Part shown: piece by piece, positions 25,127-34,863 of the stretch
Layout of the letters: every line of letters begins with the position of its first letter
Numbering within the stretch: position 1 is the stretch's first letter
Assembly: GCF_001514195.1 (NCBI RefSeq)
Contig: NZ_KQ948736.1
Span: 625,328 to 689,327, forward strand
Direction: 5' to 3'
Origin: Streptomyces griseorubiginosus
GTDB lineage: Bacteria > Actinomycetota > Actinomycetes > Streptomycetales > Streptomycetaceae
DNA length: 64,000 nucleotides
Notes under the pieces: model-generated
The model's input: the letters and a program-made list of their open reading frames with translations, nothing else
The model's database searches: none
What the model was told of the DNA's origin: nothing
Translations under genes and position numbers: made by a program

Positions 25127-26050
25127 TCAGCTCAAGGCCGGCTCGTCCAGCGTCAACGTGCCCTCCTCGGTGTCGAGTTCGGCCGCCGCCCCGAAGGGCA
25201 CGGTGAGGGCCCCCTCGCAGTGCCCGAATCCGAACTCCTCGACGACGGGCACCCCGAGTCCGCCGAGCCTCTCGGCGAGGACCGTCCGCAGCACCTCGTA
25301 CGGCCCGCAGCTCTCCCAGGAGCCGAGGACGATCCCCCGGACGCCGTCCAGCCAGCCGGTGCGCAGGAGTTGGGTCAGCAGGCGGTCGACGCGGTACGGC
25401 TGCTCGCCCACGTCCTCGATCAGGAGGAGTCCGTCCCGGGCGCCGCTGCGGGCGTGCCGGGTGCCGAGGTCGGTGGCGAGCAGGCTGAGACAGCCGCCGA
25501 GGGTGACTCCACGGGCCCGGCCGGGGACCAGCGCGGGCCCCCGGGAGGTGAGGGTGCGGACCGTCTCCGGGGCGAGGAGCGTGGCCCTGAGGTGTTCCTG
25601 GGCGAGGGCGTTCTTGACGAAGTCGGCACCGGCCGCGGCGGGCCCGTACAGGGTGACCAGGCCGAGGCGGGTGGCGAAGGCCTGGTGGAGCGTGGTCACG
25701 TCGCTGAAGCCCACGAGCACCTTCGGGCCGGCCGCCCGCATCGCGTCCCAGTCCAGCAGGTCGACCATCCGCTGGGCGCCGTAGCCGCCCCGGGCGCACA
25801 GCACCGCGTCCACCGCGGGGTCGCACCAGGCCGCCTGGAGGTCGGCGGCGCGGTCCGCGTCGGATCCGGCGAGGTACCCCAACTCGCCGTGCCGGTCCAG
25901 GACATGCGGGGTCACGACCGGGTCGAGGTCCCAGCCGCGCAGGATGTCGAGCCCGGCCTGGAGGCGTTCCTCCACGATCGGGCCGCTCGGTGCGACGACG
26001 GCCACGCGTGCGCCGGGGGCGAGCCGGGGCGGCCTTACCAGTGCGGTCAC
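25127..26050 (-). CDS. S66 family LD-carboxypeptidase (LdcA/MccF-like)
   Basis: A 307-residue serine peptidase. The start VAVVAPSGPI, the AVLCARGGYGAQRMVDLLDW region and VLVGFSDVTTLH, with the nucleophilic serine near 112, define the family, followed by GGCLSLLATDLGT. S66 enzymes cleave LD bonds in murein tetrapeptides or detoxify microcin C-like compounds. It starts at GTG 26050, overlapping the S9 peptidase by GTGA, and is last in a four-hydrolase operon. Confidence 0.9.
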   Translation of the reverse strand: MTALVRPPRLAPGARVAVVAPSGPIVEERLQAGLDILRGWDLDPVVTPHVLDRHGELGYLAGSDADRAADLQAAWCDPAVDAVLCARGGYGAQRMVDLLDWDAMRAAGPKVLVGFSDVTTLHQAFATRLGLVTLYGPAAAGADFVKNALAQEHLRATLLAPETVRTLTSRGPALVPGRARGVTLGGCLSLLATDLGTRHARSGARDGLLLIEDVGEQPYRVDRLLTQLLRTGWLDGVRGIVLGSWESCGPYEVLRTVLAERLGGLGVPVVEEFGFGHCEGALTVPFGAAAELDTEEGTLTLDEPALS

Positions 26051-27996
26051 TTGCTGAGCTCCAGGGTCGGGACGCCGGGCGGGTCGAACCCGAAGACCTG
26101 TGCGTACAGGGAGAGTTCGGACTCCAGGGCCCGGATCATGGTGTCGGCGCGGCGGAATCCGTGGCCCTCTCCCTCGAAGGCGAGGTAGGCGTGCGGGATC
26201 CGCCGCCCGGCGATCCTCTCCAGGAACCGCTCGCACTGCGCGGGCGGGCAGATCACGTCGTCCAGGCCCTGGAGCAGCAGGAACGGCGCGGTGACCCGGT
26301 CGGCGTGCTCGACGGGCGAGCGCTCCGCGTACCGGCCGGGGACCTCGGCGAGCGGTCCGACCAGGCTCTCCAGGTACTGCGACTCGAAGTCGTGGGTCTC
26401 CCCGGTGCCCCAGCCGGCCAGGTCGAGGATCGGGTAGACGATGGTGCCGCAGGCGTAGACGTCGGTCGAGGTGAGCGAGGCGGCGGCGGTCCAGCCACCC
26501 GCGCTGCCGCCGCGGACCGCGAGCCGGTCGCGGTCGGCGGTGCCCTCGTCGGCGAGGGCGAGCGCGACGGCCGCGCAGTCCTCGACGTCGACCACGCCCC
26601 ACTGCTCGCGCAGCCGGTTGCGGTACGCGCGCCCGTACCCGGTCGAGCCGCCGTAGTTGACCTCGGCGACGCCGATGCCGCGCGAGGTGAAGTAGGCGAT
26701 CGACAGGTCGAGGACGAGGGGCGCGTGCCCGGTGGGTCCGCCGTGCGCCCACACGACGTAGGGCGGCAGTTCGCCGCCGGGGGCCACGTACCCGGGCCGG
26801 TGCGGCGGGTAGACGTGGGCGTGGATGTCCCGGCCGTCCGGTCCCGTGAAGGTGCGGATCTGGGGCTCGGGGTAGTGGGCGGGGTCGACGGGGTCCTCGT
26901 GTGCGGCCCCGATCACCCGGGTCCGGCCGGTGCGGGCGTCCAGTTCGACGACCTCGTAGGCGGTGCGTGGACTGGCCCCGACGGCGACGACCCTTTCTCC
27001 GTTCACCGCGAGGGTCGGGGCGAACTCGGTCCAGGGGCCTGCCGCGTCGACGAGTTCGCCGGTCTCGGGGTCCAGGATGCCGAGGGCGGTCGAGCCGGTG
27101 CCGTGCACGACGGCGATCAGGCCGCTGTCCAGCGGGGCGAACCAGCGGTGGCCGAGCTTCCACAGGGGGCCGCCGAACTCCTCCTCGCGGGGGCACAGTT
27201 GCTCGCCGTCGCGGTAGAGGTTCCACCAGCCGGTGCGGTCGCTCGCGTACAGGAGCCGGCCGTCGGGCGACCAGTCGGCCTGGGCGACGGACTCCTCCGG
27301 GCCGCCGGCCACCGTGCGGGGCTCCCGGAGCGTGCCCTCGTGCACCTCGGCGACGATCAGCTCGGTGCCGTCCCAGGGCATCCTCGGGTGGTCCCAGGCG
27401 AGCCAGGCGGCGCGGGAGCCGTCCGGCGAGAGGCGGGGGCCGGTGACGAACCGGTGCCGTTCGCCGGTGAGTTCGCGCACCGCGTCCCGGTCGTGGGCGG
27501 CGGAGCCGTCGAGCGGGACGGCGGCGAGGACCCGGCGCACGTCGGTGGGTCCGTCGCCGGTGAACTCCTCGAGGACGCACCACACTTCGCCGAGGTCCAG
27601 CCGCAACTGCGGCTCCACCCAGCGCAGTCCGCCGCCCACCGGGGAGAGAGGCGTCAGGGGCACCGGCTCGGCGCCGGGCCCGTACCGGTACAGCCGCTGG
27701 TCGGCGAAGTGCACGAACACGACGAGCAATTCATCCGCCACGACCGCGCCGGCCCAGGGGTGGCCGCCGTACTCGATGACCCGGCTGCGCACGTTCCACG
27801 GCGCGGGCAGCACCGACTCCTCGGTGCCGTCGGCGCGTCGGCGCACCAGGGTGCGGCGGCCGCCCTCGGCGGGGCGGGGTTCGGTCCACCAGACCTCGTC
27901 CCCGACGAAGCCCAGCCATTCCGGGTGTCCGTCGTGCGCGGCGGCGAGGGCCGCGTCGACGGGCGAGGGCCAGGAACCATAGGGCGACGTGTGCAT
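26047..27996 (-). CDS. S9 prolyl oligopeptidase family serine peptidase
   Basis: A 649-residue enzyme: an N-terminal beta-propeller (repeated W-SPDG motifs such as DWSPDGRLLYASDRTGWW) and a C-terminal alpha/beta hydrolase domain with the nucleophile in RGGSAGGW, aspartate in LQGLDDVICPP and histidine in FEGEGHGFR. No signal peptide, so cytosolic. It should remove dipeptides or acyl residues from peptides. ATG 27996 is chosen, with GGGGAG upstream; GTG 28008 is inside the ribosome binding region. Confidence 0.92.
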   Translation of the reverse strand: MHTSPYGSWPSPVDAALAAAHDGHPEWLGFVGDEVWWTEPRPAEGGRRTLVRRRADGTEESVLPAPWNVRSRVIEYGGHPWAGAVVADELLVVFVHFADQRLYRYGPGAEPVPLTPLSPVGGGLRWVEPQLRLDLGEVWCVLEEFTGDGPTDVRRVLAAVPLDGSAAHDRDAVRELTGERHRFVTGPRLSPDGSRAAWLAWDHPRMPWDGTELIVAEVHEGTLREPRTVAGGPEESVAQADWSPDGRLLYASDRTGWWNLYRDGEQLCPREEEFGGPLWKLGHRWFAPLDSGLIAVVHGTGSTALGILDPETGELVDAAGPWTEFAPTLAVNGERVVAVGASPRTAYEVVELDARTGRTRVIGAAHEDPVDPAHYPEPQIRTFTGPDGRDIHAHVYPPHRPGYVAPGGELPPYVVWAHGGPTGHAPLVLDLSIAYFTSRGIGVAEVNYGGSTGYGRAYRNRLREQWGVVDVEDCAAVALALADEGTADRDRLAVRGGSAGGWTAAASLTSTDVYACGTIVYPILDLAGWGTGETHDFESQYLESLVGPLAEVPGRYAERSPVEHADRVTAPFLLLQGLDDVICPPAQCERFLERIAGRRIPHAYLAFEGEGHGFRRADTMIRALESELSLYAQVFGFDPPGVPTLELSK

Positions 27997-28012
27997 GTTC
28001 TCCCCCACTCGC

Positions 28013-29317
28013 TCAGGCCGTCCGCAGGAAGCGGTCGAGCACCCGGACCCCGAAGTGCAGGGCCTCCACGGGGACGCGCTCGTCGACGCCGTGGAAAAGA
28101 GCCTGGTAGTCGAAGCCCTCCGGAAGCTTCAGCGGCGCGAAACCGTATCCGGTGATGCCGAGCCGGGAGAACTGCTTGGCGTCCGTGCCGCCGGACATGC
28201 AGTACGGCACGACATGTCCCCCGGGGGCGAACTCCTCCACCGCGGCCCGCATGCCGGCGTAGGTCGGTGAGTCGACCGGTGCCTGGAGGGCGACCTCGCG
28301 GTGGCTGAACTCCCAGTCCACGTCGGGGCCGGTCAGCAGGTCGAGCGTGGTGCGGAACTCGTCCTCGCCGCCGGGCAGATACCGGCCGTCGACGTAGGCC
28401 ACGGCCTCCCCCGGGATCACGTTGAGCTTGTAACCGGCTTCCAGCATGGTCGGGTTGGCGCTGTTGCGCACGGTCGCCTCGACCAGCTTGGCGGCCGGGC
28501 CCAGCTTCTCCAGGAGCGCGTCCACCTCGGTGAGGTCGGTCTCGATGCCGTAGAGCGCGGCGAGTTCGGCGAGGGCCGCGCGGACGGTCGGGGTGAGCCG
28601 GAGCGGCCACTCGTGCTCGCCGATACGGGTCACGGCGGCGGCGAGCCGGGTGACCGCGTTCTCCTTGTTGACCTTGGAGCCGTGTCCGGCCCGGCCGCGC
28701 GCGGTGAGCTTGAGCCAGCCCGTGCCGCGCTCCCCCGCCGCGATCGGGTAGATCTCCCGGCCGGCGCCGTCGTGGAAGGTGAACGCCCCGGACTCGCTGA
28801 TGCCCTCCGTGCAGCCCTCGAAGAGCTCGGGGTGCTCGTCGGCGAGGAACCCGGAGCCGTCCTCGGCGCTGGCCTCCTCGTCGGCGGTGAACGCGATCAC
28901 GAGGTCCCGCCGGGGCTGTACGCCCTGCCTGGCCCAGGACCGCACCACGGCCAGGATCATCGCGTCCATGTTCTTCATGTCGACCGCGCCGCGCCCCCAG
29001 ACGACGCCGTCGCGGATCTCCCCGGAGAAGGGGTGCACGCTCCAGTCGGCGGCCTCGGCGGGCACCACGTCCAGATGACCGTGGACGAGCAGCGCGTCCG
29101 CCGACGGGTCGCTGCCCTCGATCCGGGCGACGACGTTCGTACGGCCCTCGGTGCGCTCCAGCATCAGGGGCTCCAGGCCGGCCCCGGCCAGCTGCTCGGC
29201 CGCGTACTCGGCGGCGGGCCGCTCCCGGCAGTCGCCGCCGCCCCGGTTGGTGGTGTCGATGCGGATGAGGTCGGAGGTGAACCGGACGACCTCGTCGAGT
29301 GCCTGCTGGTCAGCCAT
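28013..29317 (-). CDS. M20 family zinc metallopeptidase
   Basis: A 434-residue M20/ArgE-DapE family enzyme. The metal ligands are in LLVHGHLDVVP, GRGAVDMKNMD and the catalytic TADEEASAEDGSG; the dimerisation lid follows (GRAGHGSKV), and the ending SGGTDAKQF carries a further ligand. It hydrolyses dipeptides or N-acyl amino acids. It overlaps the M55 gene by 8 bp and is followed after 16 bp by the S9 gene. Confidence 0.92.
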   Translation of the reverse strand: MADQQALDEVVRFTSDLIRIDTTNRGGGDCRERPAAEYAAEQLAGAGLEPLMLERTEGRTNVVARIEGSDPSADALLVHGHLDVVPAEAADWSVHPFSGEIRDGVVWGRGAVDMKNMDAMILAVVRSWARQGVQPRRDLVIAFTADEEASAEDGSGFLADEHPELFEGCTEGISESGAFTFHDGAGREIYPIAAGERGTGWLKLTARGRAGHGSKVNKENAVTRLAAAVTRIGEHEWPLRLTPTVRAALAELAALYGIETDLTEVDALLEKLGPAAKLVEATVRNSANPTMLEAGYKLNVIPGEAVAYVDGRYLPGGEDEFRTTLDLLTGPDVDWEFSHREVALQAPVDSPTYAGMRAAVEEFAPGGHVVPYCMSGGTDAKQFSRLGITGYGFAPLKLPEGFDYQALFHGVDERVPVEALHFGVRVLDRFLRTA

Positions 29318-30143
29318 ACTGCTCCTCCACGGCGGCCGAGACGATGGTGGTGACCGCCTTGAACGTACGGATTCCCGTGTACATGGTCTCGTTCGTGTAC
29401 GCCACCTTCCGTGCCCCGATCCGCTCGACGCCCGGCACCACGGTGGCGGCCATGGCGAGGTGCTCGGCGTCGAACTCGACGGCGACGGTGAACGGGCCCG
29501 CCTGGACGGGCTTCTGACGGACCGCCAGCCGTGCGGCCTGCTTGGCGGCGGCCCTGATGTCGGCGGCGGTGCGGGCGGGTGTGCGGCACACGGCGGCGTA
29601 CCGCGAGACATGGTCCTTGACCGCGACCTTCAGCGCCTCGGGGGCGTAGCCGAGGGCGTCCTCGCAGGCCACGTCGTCGCCCGTGACGAGGACGACGGGG
29701 ACGCCGTACTCGGCGACCACGTGCGCGTTGAGGTACCCCTCGCTCGCCGGGACGTCGTTCAGCCAGACCCCGGTGATGGAGTTGGCGAGGTAGGTGTGGG
29801 CGAGGACGCCCTCCTGGCCGGCTCCGGCGTGGTAGCCGACGAACGCGATGCCGTCGACGTCGCCGTGCTGGACGCCCTCGACCATGGACAGCGACTTGTG
29901 CCGCCCGGTGAGCATCTCGGTGCGCTCGTCGAGCCGCTCCAGGAGCAGGTTGCGCATGGTCCAGTGGGCCTCGTTGACGAGGACCTCGTCGGCGCCCCCG
30001 TCGAAGAAGCCCAGCACGGCCGCGTTCACGTCCGAGGTGAACAGGGACCGGCAGCGCTCCCACTGCGGCGTCCCCGGCAGCACGTCGGCCGGCCAGGTCA
30101 CGCCGGTGGCGCCCTCCATGTCGGCGCTGATCAGGATCTTCAT
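29310..30143 (-). CDS. M55 family D-aminopeptidase (DppA-like)
   Basis: A 277-residue metallopeptidase of the DppA type. The N-terminal MKILISADMEGATGV carries the D and E zinc ligands, GFVGYHAGAG and AYTNETMYTGI are also characteristic. DppA releases D-alanine from D-Ala-containing peptides. As first gene of the operon with M20, S9 and S66 hydrolases it suggests recycling of cell-wall or D-amino-acid peptides. No Shine-Dalgarno site; TAACGT lies 8 nt before the ATG. Confidence 0.92.
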   Translation of the reverse strand: MKILISADMEGATGVTWPADVLPGTPQWERCRSLFTSDVNAAVLGFFDGGADEVLVNEAHWTMRNLLLERLDERTEMLTGRHKSLSMVEGVQHGDVDGIAFVGYHAGAGQEGVLAHTYLANSITGVWLNDVPASEGYLNAHVVAEYGVPVVLVTGDDVACEDALGYAPEALKVAVKDHVSRYAAVCRTPARTAADIRAAAKQAARLAVRQKPVQAGPFTVAVEFDAEHLAMAATVVPGVERIGARKVAYTNETMYTGIRTFKAVTTIVSAAVEEQYG

Positions 30144-30151
30144 GGTGCGCC

Positions 30152-30157
30152 ACGTTA
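30152..30157 (-). promoter_or_regulatory. Leaderless -10 element for the peptidase operon
   Basis: Minus-strand TAACGT ends 8 nt before the ATG at 30143 of the M55 gene, with no ribosome binding site between. Confidence 0.45.
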
Positions 30158-30187
30158 CGCGGCGAAGAGGTTTACGTCGCCCGCGCG

Positions 30188-30218
30188 GGGTGAGGCGAGT
30201 CGCATGCGGCTCACCCCC
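30188..30218. promoter_or_regulatory. Inverted repeat between divergent promoters
   Basis: GGGGTGAG (30188-30195) and CTCACCCC (30211-30218) form perfect 8-bp arms 15 bp apart between the M55 and acyltransferase starts. Possible operator for the peptidase operon. Confidence 0.4.
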
Positions 30219-30289
30219 GCCGCACAGGCAACTCCTGGAAGACGCGTATTCTCCCTCGCGGGTTCCACAGGAGACGGACAGGGAGAAGC

Positions 30290-31426
30290 GTGAGCGACAC
30301 CGCACAGCCCGCACAGCAGTCGGTACGACGGACGGCGGCGACGCCCCCGGCGACCGCCGCGCCGGCGCCGGGGAACCCGTCAGGCCGCCCGAAGCAGCGC
30401 GACGCGTTCTTCGACAACGCCAAGTACCTGGCGATCGTGCTGGTCGCGATGGGCCACGCCTGGGAGCCGCTGCGCTCCGGCAGCCGGACCGTCACCGCGC
30501 TCTACACGATCGTCTACGCCTTCCACATGCCGGCGTTCATCATCATCTCGGGCTACTTCTCGCGCACCTTCGACGCGAGCCCGGCGAAGATCAAGCGGCT
30601 GGTCACCGGGGTCGTCGCCCCCTATGTCGTGTTCGAGACGGCGTACACCCTCTTCACCCGTTGGTCCGACGGTGTCCCGGACCGTCCGATCAGCCTGCTC
30701 GACCCGCTGTACCTGACCTGGTTCCTGGCCGCGCTGTTCATCTGGCGGCTGACCACGCCGATCTGGCGGAGCCTGCGCCGGCCGCTGCCGATCGCCCTGG
30801 CGGTCGCCGCCCTCGCCACCCTCAGCCCGTCCATCGGCGACGACCTCGACCTCCAGCGCACCCTCCAGTTCCTGCCGTACTTCGTGCTCGGCCTGTGTCT
30901 GCGGCCCGAGCACTTCTCGCTGGTGCGGCAGTGGCGGGTACGGCTGCTCGCGGTCCCGGTGTTCGCGGCCGCGGTGGTGTTCTCGTACTGGGCGGTGCCG
31001 CGCATGGACTACGCGTGGTTCTTCCACCGCGACGCCGCCGCGCACTTCGGGGTGCCCTCCTGGTACGGCCCGCTGATGACCCTGGGCCTCTTCGCCTGCT
31101 CCCTGGTCCTGGTGGCCTGCTTCCTGTCCTGGGTGCCGGGGCGCCGGATGTGGTTCACGACCCTGGGCGCGGGCACGCTGTACGGCTATCTGCTGCACGG
31201 TTTCGTCGTCCAGGCCGGCAACCACGTCGACTGGGCGGCCCACCGCTGGCCGCACACCCCGCTCGGCGAGATCGCGGTCACCCTGGTCGCCGGGGCGGTG
31301 GTGACCGCGCTGTGCACGGCACCGGTGCGGCGGGTCTTCCGGTGCGTGATGGAACCGCGCATGGAATGGGCGTTCCGCAAGGCCGAGCCCGCGGCGGGCG
31401 GGGTGCCCGCTCAGCGGCGCCGATAG
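30290..31426 (+). CDS. Membrane acyltransferase family 3 (OafA-like) protein
   Basis: A 378-residue multispanning protein. After a 35-residue Pro/Ala-rich cytoplasmic start, the family motif RDAFFDNAKYLAIVLVAMGH carries the conserved histidine; FHMPAFIIISGYFSR follows, then about ten membrane helices. These enzymes O-acetylate or acylate envelope sugars. GTG 30290 has AGGGAG upstream. The gene ends 7 bp from a convergent methyltransferase. Confidence 0.87.
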   Translation: MSDTAQPAQQSVRRTAATPPATAAPAPGNPSGRPKQRDAFFDNAKYLAIVLVAMGHAWEPLRSGSRTVTALYTIVYAFHMPAFIIISGYFSRTFDASPAKIKRLVTGVVAPYVVFETAYTLFTRWSDGVPDRPISLLDPLYLTWFLAALFIWRLTTPIWRSLRRPLPIALAVAALATLSPSIGDDLDLQRTLQFLPYFVLGLCLRPEHFSLVRQWRVRLLAVPVFAAAVVFSYWAVPRMDYAWFFHRDAAAHFGVPSWYGPLMTLGLFACSLVLVACFLSWVPGRRMWFTTLGAGTLYGYLLHGFVVQAGNHVDWAAHRWPHTPLGEIAVTLVAGAVVTALCTAPVRRVFRCVMEPRMEWAFRKAEPAAGGVPAQRRR

Positions 31427-31433
31427 GGCGCTG

Positions 31434-32159
31434 TCAGCCCGCGCGTCCCACCACCCACCACTTCGACGGCAGTTCGATCCGGGTGCCGTCGGCGCGGTAC
31501 TCCGTGGTGATCAGCGGGAGTTCACCGCTCGTCACGATCTTCAGCCCGGCCGCGCCGAGGTACACGGGCACCGCGTCGTCGGCCACCTCGCCGGGCGCGA
31601 TGCCGTGGCGGAAAATGGGCGCCAGCTTGTCGGGCGGCCCGTCGGGGCCCTGCGCGAGCCCCAGGAGGACGGGCTTGGCCGCCTCGGACAGCTCGACGAC
31701 AAAGGCCCGGCCCCGCTCCCCGACCAGGGTGGCGATCCCGTCGACCATCTGCTGCCGGTCCTCGGGGGCAGCCTGGTGCAGCACCCCCCGCATGTACACG
31801 TTGGCGTCCCCGAGTTCGGCGTGCAGGTTCTCCGGCTCGCCCTTGTCCGAGGCGTCCAGCTGCCGGTAGGTCACCTGCCCGTCGGGGTCGGCGTCCCGTG
31901 CGCGGTCGAGGGCGGCGGCGGACAGGTCGACGCCGATCACCTGGCTGAAGTGGGCGGCGAGAAAGCGGCTCTGGGTGCCGTTGCCGCACCCCAGGTCCAC
32001 GAGCGGCAGCCCGGGATCGAGCAGCAGCGGCTCGAAGTGGGCGAGGTGGACCCCGGAGGTCAACACCGGCTCCGCGTCCCAGAACACGGCCCCCTGCCGC
32101 CCCGGAGCCTCCCGCCAGAACCCCTCCCAGGACTCCCGGTACCGACCCGTCACGCTCAT
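31434..32159 (-). CDS. Class I SAM-dependent methyltransferase
   Basis: A 241-residue methyltransferase with motif I PLVDLGCGNGTQSRFLAAHF near residue 50 and VIGVDLSAAALDRARDADP after it. A thiopurine-methyltransferase-like start (YRESWEGFWREAPG) suggests a small-molecule substrate. ATG 32159 is preceded by GGGGAG. A CCCGCC-N6-GGCGGG dyad at 32185-32202 in the upstream gap could be an operator. Confidence 0.84.
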   Translation of the reverse strand: MSVTGRYRESWEGFWREAPGRQGAVFWDAEPVLTSGVHLAHFEPLLLDPGLPLVDLGCGNGTQSRFLAAHFSQVIGVDLSAAALDRARDADPDGQVTYRQLDASDKGEPENLHAELGDANVYMRGVLHQAAPEDRQQMVDGIATLVGERGRAFVVELSEAAKPVLLGLAQGPDGPPDKLAPIFRHGIAPGEVADDAVPVYLGAAGLKIVTSGELPLITTEYRADGTRIELPSKWWVVGRAG

Positions 32160-32292
32160 GCCCAACTCCCCAGGAAGTGACAAACCCGCCACACTTGGCG
32201 GGCCAGTACGGTGTATCGCGCCGGGGGCAGGCGAACAAGCGCGTGGCGCATTCCTTCACTGTGCGTTCGAGAAACGCGCGCCCCTGGACCGA

Positions 32293-34758
32293 TCAGCGGC
32301 GAGGCAGGGTCAGTTCGAACCACACGGTCTTCCCCGCCTTCGTGCGGCTCGTGCCCCACTCCCGCGCCAGCGTGCTCACCACCCGCAGGCCCCGCCCCAG
32401 TTCGTCGGTGGGCCCGGCGCTCGACAGGTTCGGCAGGTCGTGGTCGTCGTCGTCCACCTCGCACAGCAGGGTGTCCCCCCGCACGAGCCGCAGCTGGACG
32501 GGCTGCCGGTGCGCGTGCCGTACGGCATTGGTGACCAGCTCGCTCACCATCAGCTCGGCGCCGTCGGCGAGTTTCGCCAGCCCCCAGTCGTGGAGCTGCT
32601 CCCGCACCACGGCCCGGGCCCGCCCCACCTCGGCCGGGTCGAGGGCGATCCGCCACTCGGCGACGTCGTCGGGCTCGATGCCGTTGAGCCGGGCCATCAG
32701 CAGCGCCACGTCGTCCTTGCGGCCGCCGCGGGTGTTGAGCGCCCGGATGATCGCGTCGCAGGCGTCGTCCATGGACGCGGCCGGGTGCGCCGCGGACTCG
32801 GTGAGCGTCGCGAGGCCCACCCCGATGTCCTCGCCGCGCACCTCCACCAGACCGTCGGTGCACATGAGCAGCCGGTCGCCGGGCTCCACGCGCACGCGTA
32901 CGGCCTCGAAGGGCACTCCCCCGACACCGATGGGCGCACCGGTGGGCAGCTGGAGCAGCTCGCTGCGCCCGTCCGAGGCCCGCACGATCACCGGCGGGAT
33001 GTGGCCCGCGTTGGCGATCAGCAGCTCGCCCGCGATCGGGTCGTAGACGGCGTAGAGGCAGGTCGCGAGGTAGGTGTCGCCGAGCCGCTGGGCGAGGTCG
33101 TCGAGGTTGCGCAGCAGCTGGCCGGGCGGCAGGTCGAGCGCGGCCATGGTCTGCACGGCCGTCCGCAACTGGCCCATCATGGCGGCGGAGTTGAGCCCGT
33201 GGCCCATGACGTCGCCGACGACCAGGGCGGTGCGCGCGCCGGGCAGCTTGACGGAGTCGAACCAGTCGCCGCCGACGCGTCCGAGGAGCGTGCCCGGCAG
33301 GTAGCGGGTGGCGATGTCGCAGCCCGCCATGCGCGGCGGGATGTGCGGCAGCATGCTGTCCTGGAGGGTCTCGGCGACGGACTCCTGGAAGGTGTACATG
33401 CGCGCGTTGTCGAGCACGAGCCCCGCGCGGGCGGCGAGTTCGGCGCCGGTGACGCGGTCCATGTCGTTGAACTCGACACGCTCGGGGTGCCGCAGCAGGA
33501 TCATGAACCCGAGGACCACGTTGCGGGCCTTGAGCGGGACGACGAGCATCGAACGGCCGGTGATCAACGGCCTGATGTCGCGCTTCTCGAACTGCGAGGC
33601 GATGGCATGGCCCATCTGCTCGCTGATCCGCGGCACCAACACGGGTTCGCCGCTGGTCATGCACTGGAAGAACGGGGTGTGGGCGGGGAACGGCATGGCC
33701 TCGCCGACCGGCACCACGTCGTCCCAGCGGCCGGGCTCATCGGTGTGTTCGAGGGCGACCCGGTGCCACATGGTGGTGGTGTCGGGCACGCCGTCGGGGA
33801 AGCCCTCGCCGGCGACGACCTGTTCGCGCAGATAGGTGCCGGCGACATCGGTGAAGCGGGGTACGACCGCCTTGCTGACCTCGACGATGGTGCGGGACAG
33901 GTCGAGGGAGGTGCCGATCCTCCCGCTGACCTCGTTGAGGAACTCCAGACGCTCGCGCACGGCGACGTACTCGAGATCCTCGCCCTCGTCCGTCTCGTCC
34001 GGCGGCACGGGCCGTCCCTCGGCCGCCGCCCGCGCCGCCCGCTCGCGGCGGGCCTTGCGCTCGGCGCGCCGCGGCACGCCCCAGTCGGGGGTCACGGGCA
34101 CCCGGTCGTTCTGGCTGAACTCCAGGACGGGATAGCCCAGTTCGAGGATCTGGGCGACGATGCGGGCGCTCTCGCCGACGCTCATGCTGGGCAGGATCTC
34201 GGGAAGCCTGCGGGCGAGTTCGTCAGCGCCGGGGAAGTCGGTGTGCAGGGCGAAGGCGGGTGCGATCCGCTCGACCGCGACGGCGCCGTCCTCCAGTTCC
34301 AGGTCCTGCCGGAGTGCGTCCGCGTCGGCGGCGAGGACCAGCAGGCGCTCCTGGCCGGGGCCCACCAGCGGATAGGCCCACCACAGGACGTCGACGCGGT
34401 CCGCTCCCGGCACGGTGAGCCGGGCGCGGCCGGCGGCCGGGTAGGAGAGCCCGCCGTCGAGGGACGACTCCAGGTCGGGGCCCAGTCCGTCGTGGACCGT
34501 GTGGCCGTGGGGCAGGGCGTCCTCGTCGTCGGGGAGCGCTCCCGAGACGGGCAGCAGGTCGGCGGCCGGACGGCCGATGGCCTGTTCCTTGGTCACGCCG
34601 AACAGCCGCCCCGCGCCCCGGCTCCAGTGGGACACCAGGCCGACGCGGTCGACCACCACCACGGCCAGCGGTACGCGTCCGGCCGGGGCGTGGCCGTCCG
34701 CCGCACCCGGTCCAGCCCCGCGGCTGTCAGGCGCGCCCCGCTCGGTGCCTCGGTCCAT
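32293..34758 (-). CDS. SpoIIE-type PP2C phosphatase with PAS, GAF and anti-sigma kinase domains
   Basis: An 821-residue regulator. Order: PAS domain (about 28-130), linker, GAF domain (about 275-440), PP2C/SpoIIE phosphatase (about 460-670) with metal motifs GGDWFDS, VVGDVMGHG, CTDGLVEVRG and KDDVALL, then a GHKL kinase domain (about 690-815) with the N-box MVSELVTNAVRHAH. Streptomyces has many such OsaC/RsbU-like proteins that dephosphorylate anti-anti-sigma factors and may also phosphorylate them. Together with SigB-type promoters nearby, a role in SigB-family partner switching is plausible. The upstream gap contains degenerate repeats. Confidence 0.9.
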   Translation of the reverse strand: MDRGTERGAPDSRGAGPGAADGHAPAGRVPLAVVVVDRVGLVSHWSRGAGRLFGVTKEQAIGRPAADLLPVSGALPDDEDALPHGHTVHDGLGPDLESSLDGGLSYPAAGRARLTVPGADRVDVLWWAYPLVGPGQERLLVLAADADALRQDLELEDGAVAVERIAPAFALHTDFPGADELARRLPEILPSMSVGESARIVAQILELGYPVLEFSQNDRVPVTPDWGVPRRAERKARRERAARAAAEGRPVPPDETDEGEDLEYVAVRERLEFLNEVSGRIGTSLDLSRTIVEVSKAVVPRFTDVAGTYLREQVVAGEGFPDGVPDTTTMWHRVALEHTDEPGRWDDVVPVGEAMPFPAHTPFFQCMTSGEPVLVPRISEQMGHAIASQFEKRDIRPLITGRSMLVVPLKARNVVLGFMILLRHPERVEFNDMDRVTGAELAARAGLVLDNARMYTFQESVAETLQDSMLPHIPPRMAGCDIATRYLPGTLLGRVGGDWFDSVKLPGARTALVVGDVMGHGLNSAAMMGQLRTAVQTMAALDLPPGQLLRNLDDLAQRLGDTYLATCLYAVYDPIAGELLIANAGHIPPVIVRASDGRSELLQLPTGAPIGVGGVPFEAVRVRVEPGDRLLMCTDGLVEVRGEDIGVGLATLTESAAHPAASMDDACDAIIRALNTRGGRKDDVALLMARLNGIEPDDVAEWRIALDPAEVGRARAVVREQLHDWGLAKLADGAELMVSELVTNAVRHAHRQPVQLRLVRGDTLLCEVDDDDHDLPNLSSAGPTDELGRGLRVVSTLAREWGTSRTKAGKTVWFELTLPRR

Positions 34759-34863
34759 GGCCCAGGCCCTCTCTCCGCAAGATCTGTGCCGCCTGCTCCA
34801 CCGTACGGCGCCGGTCGGTCACGGTGTGCGGCAATGCGGGAATTGGTCCGGTCCGGTCCACCC

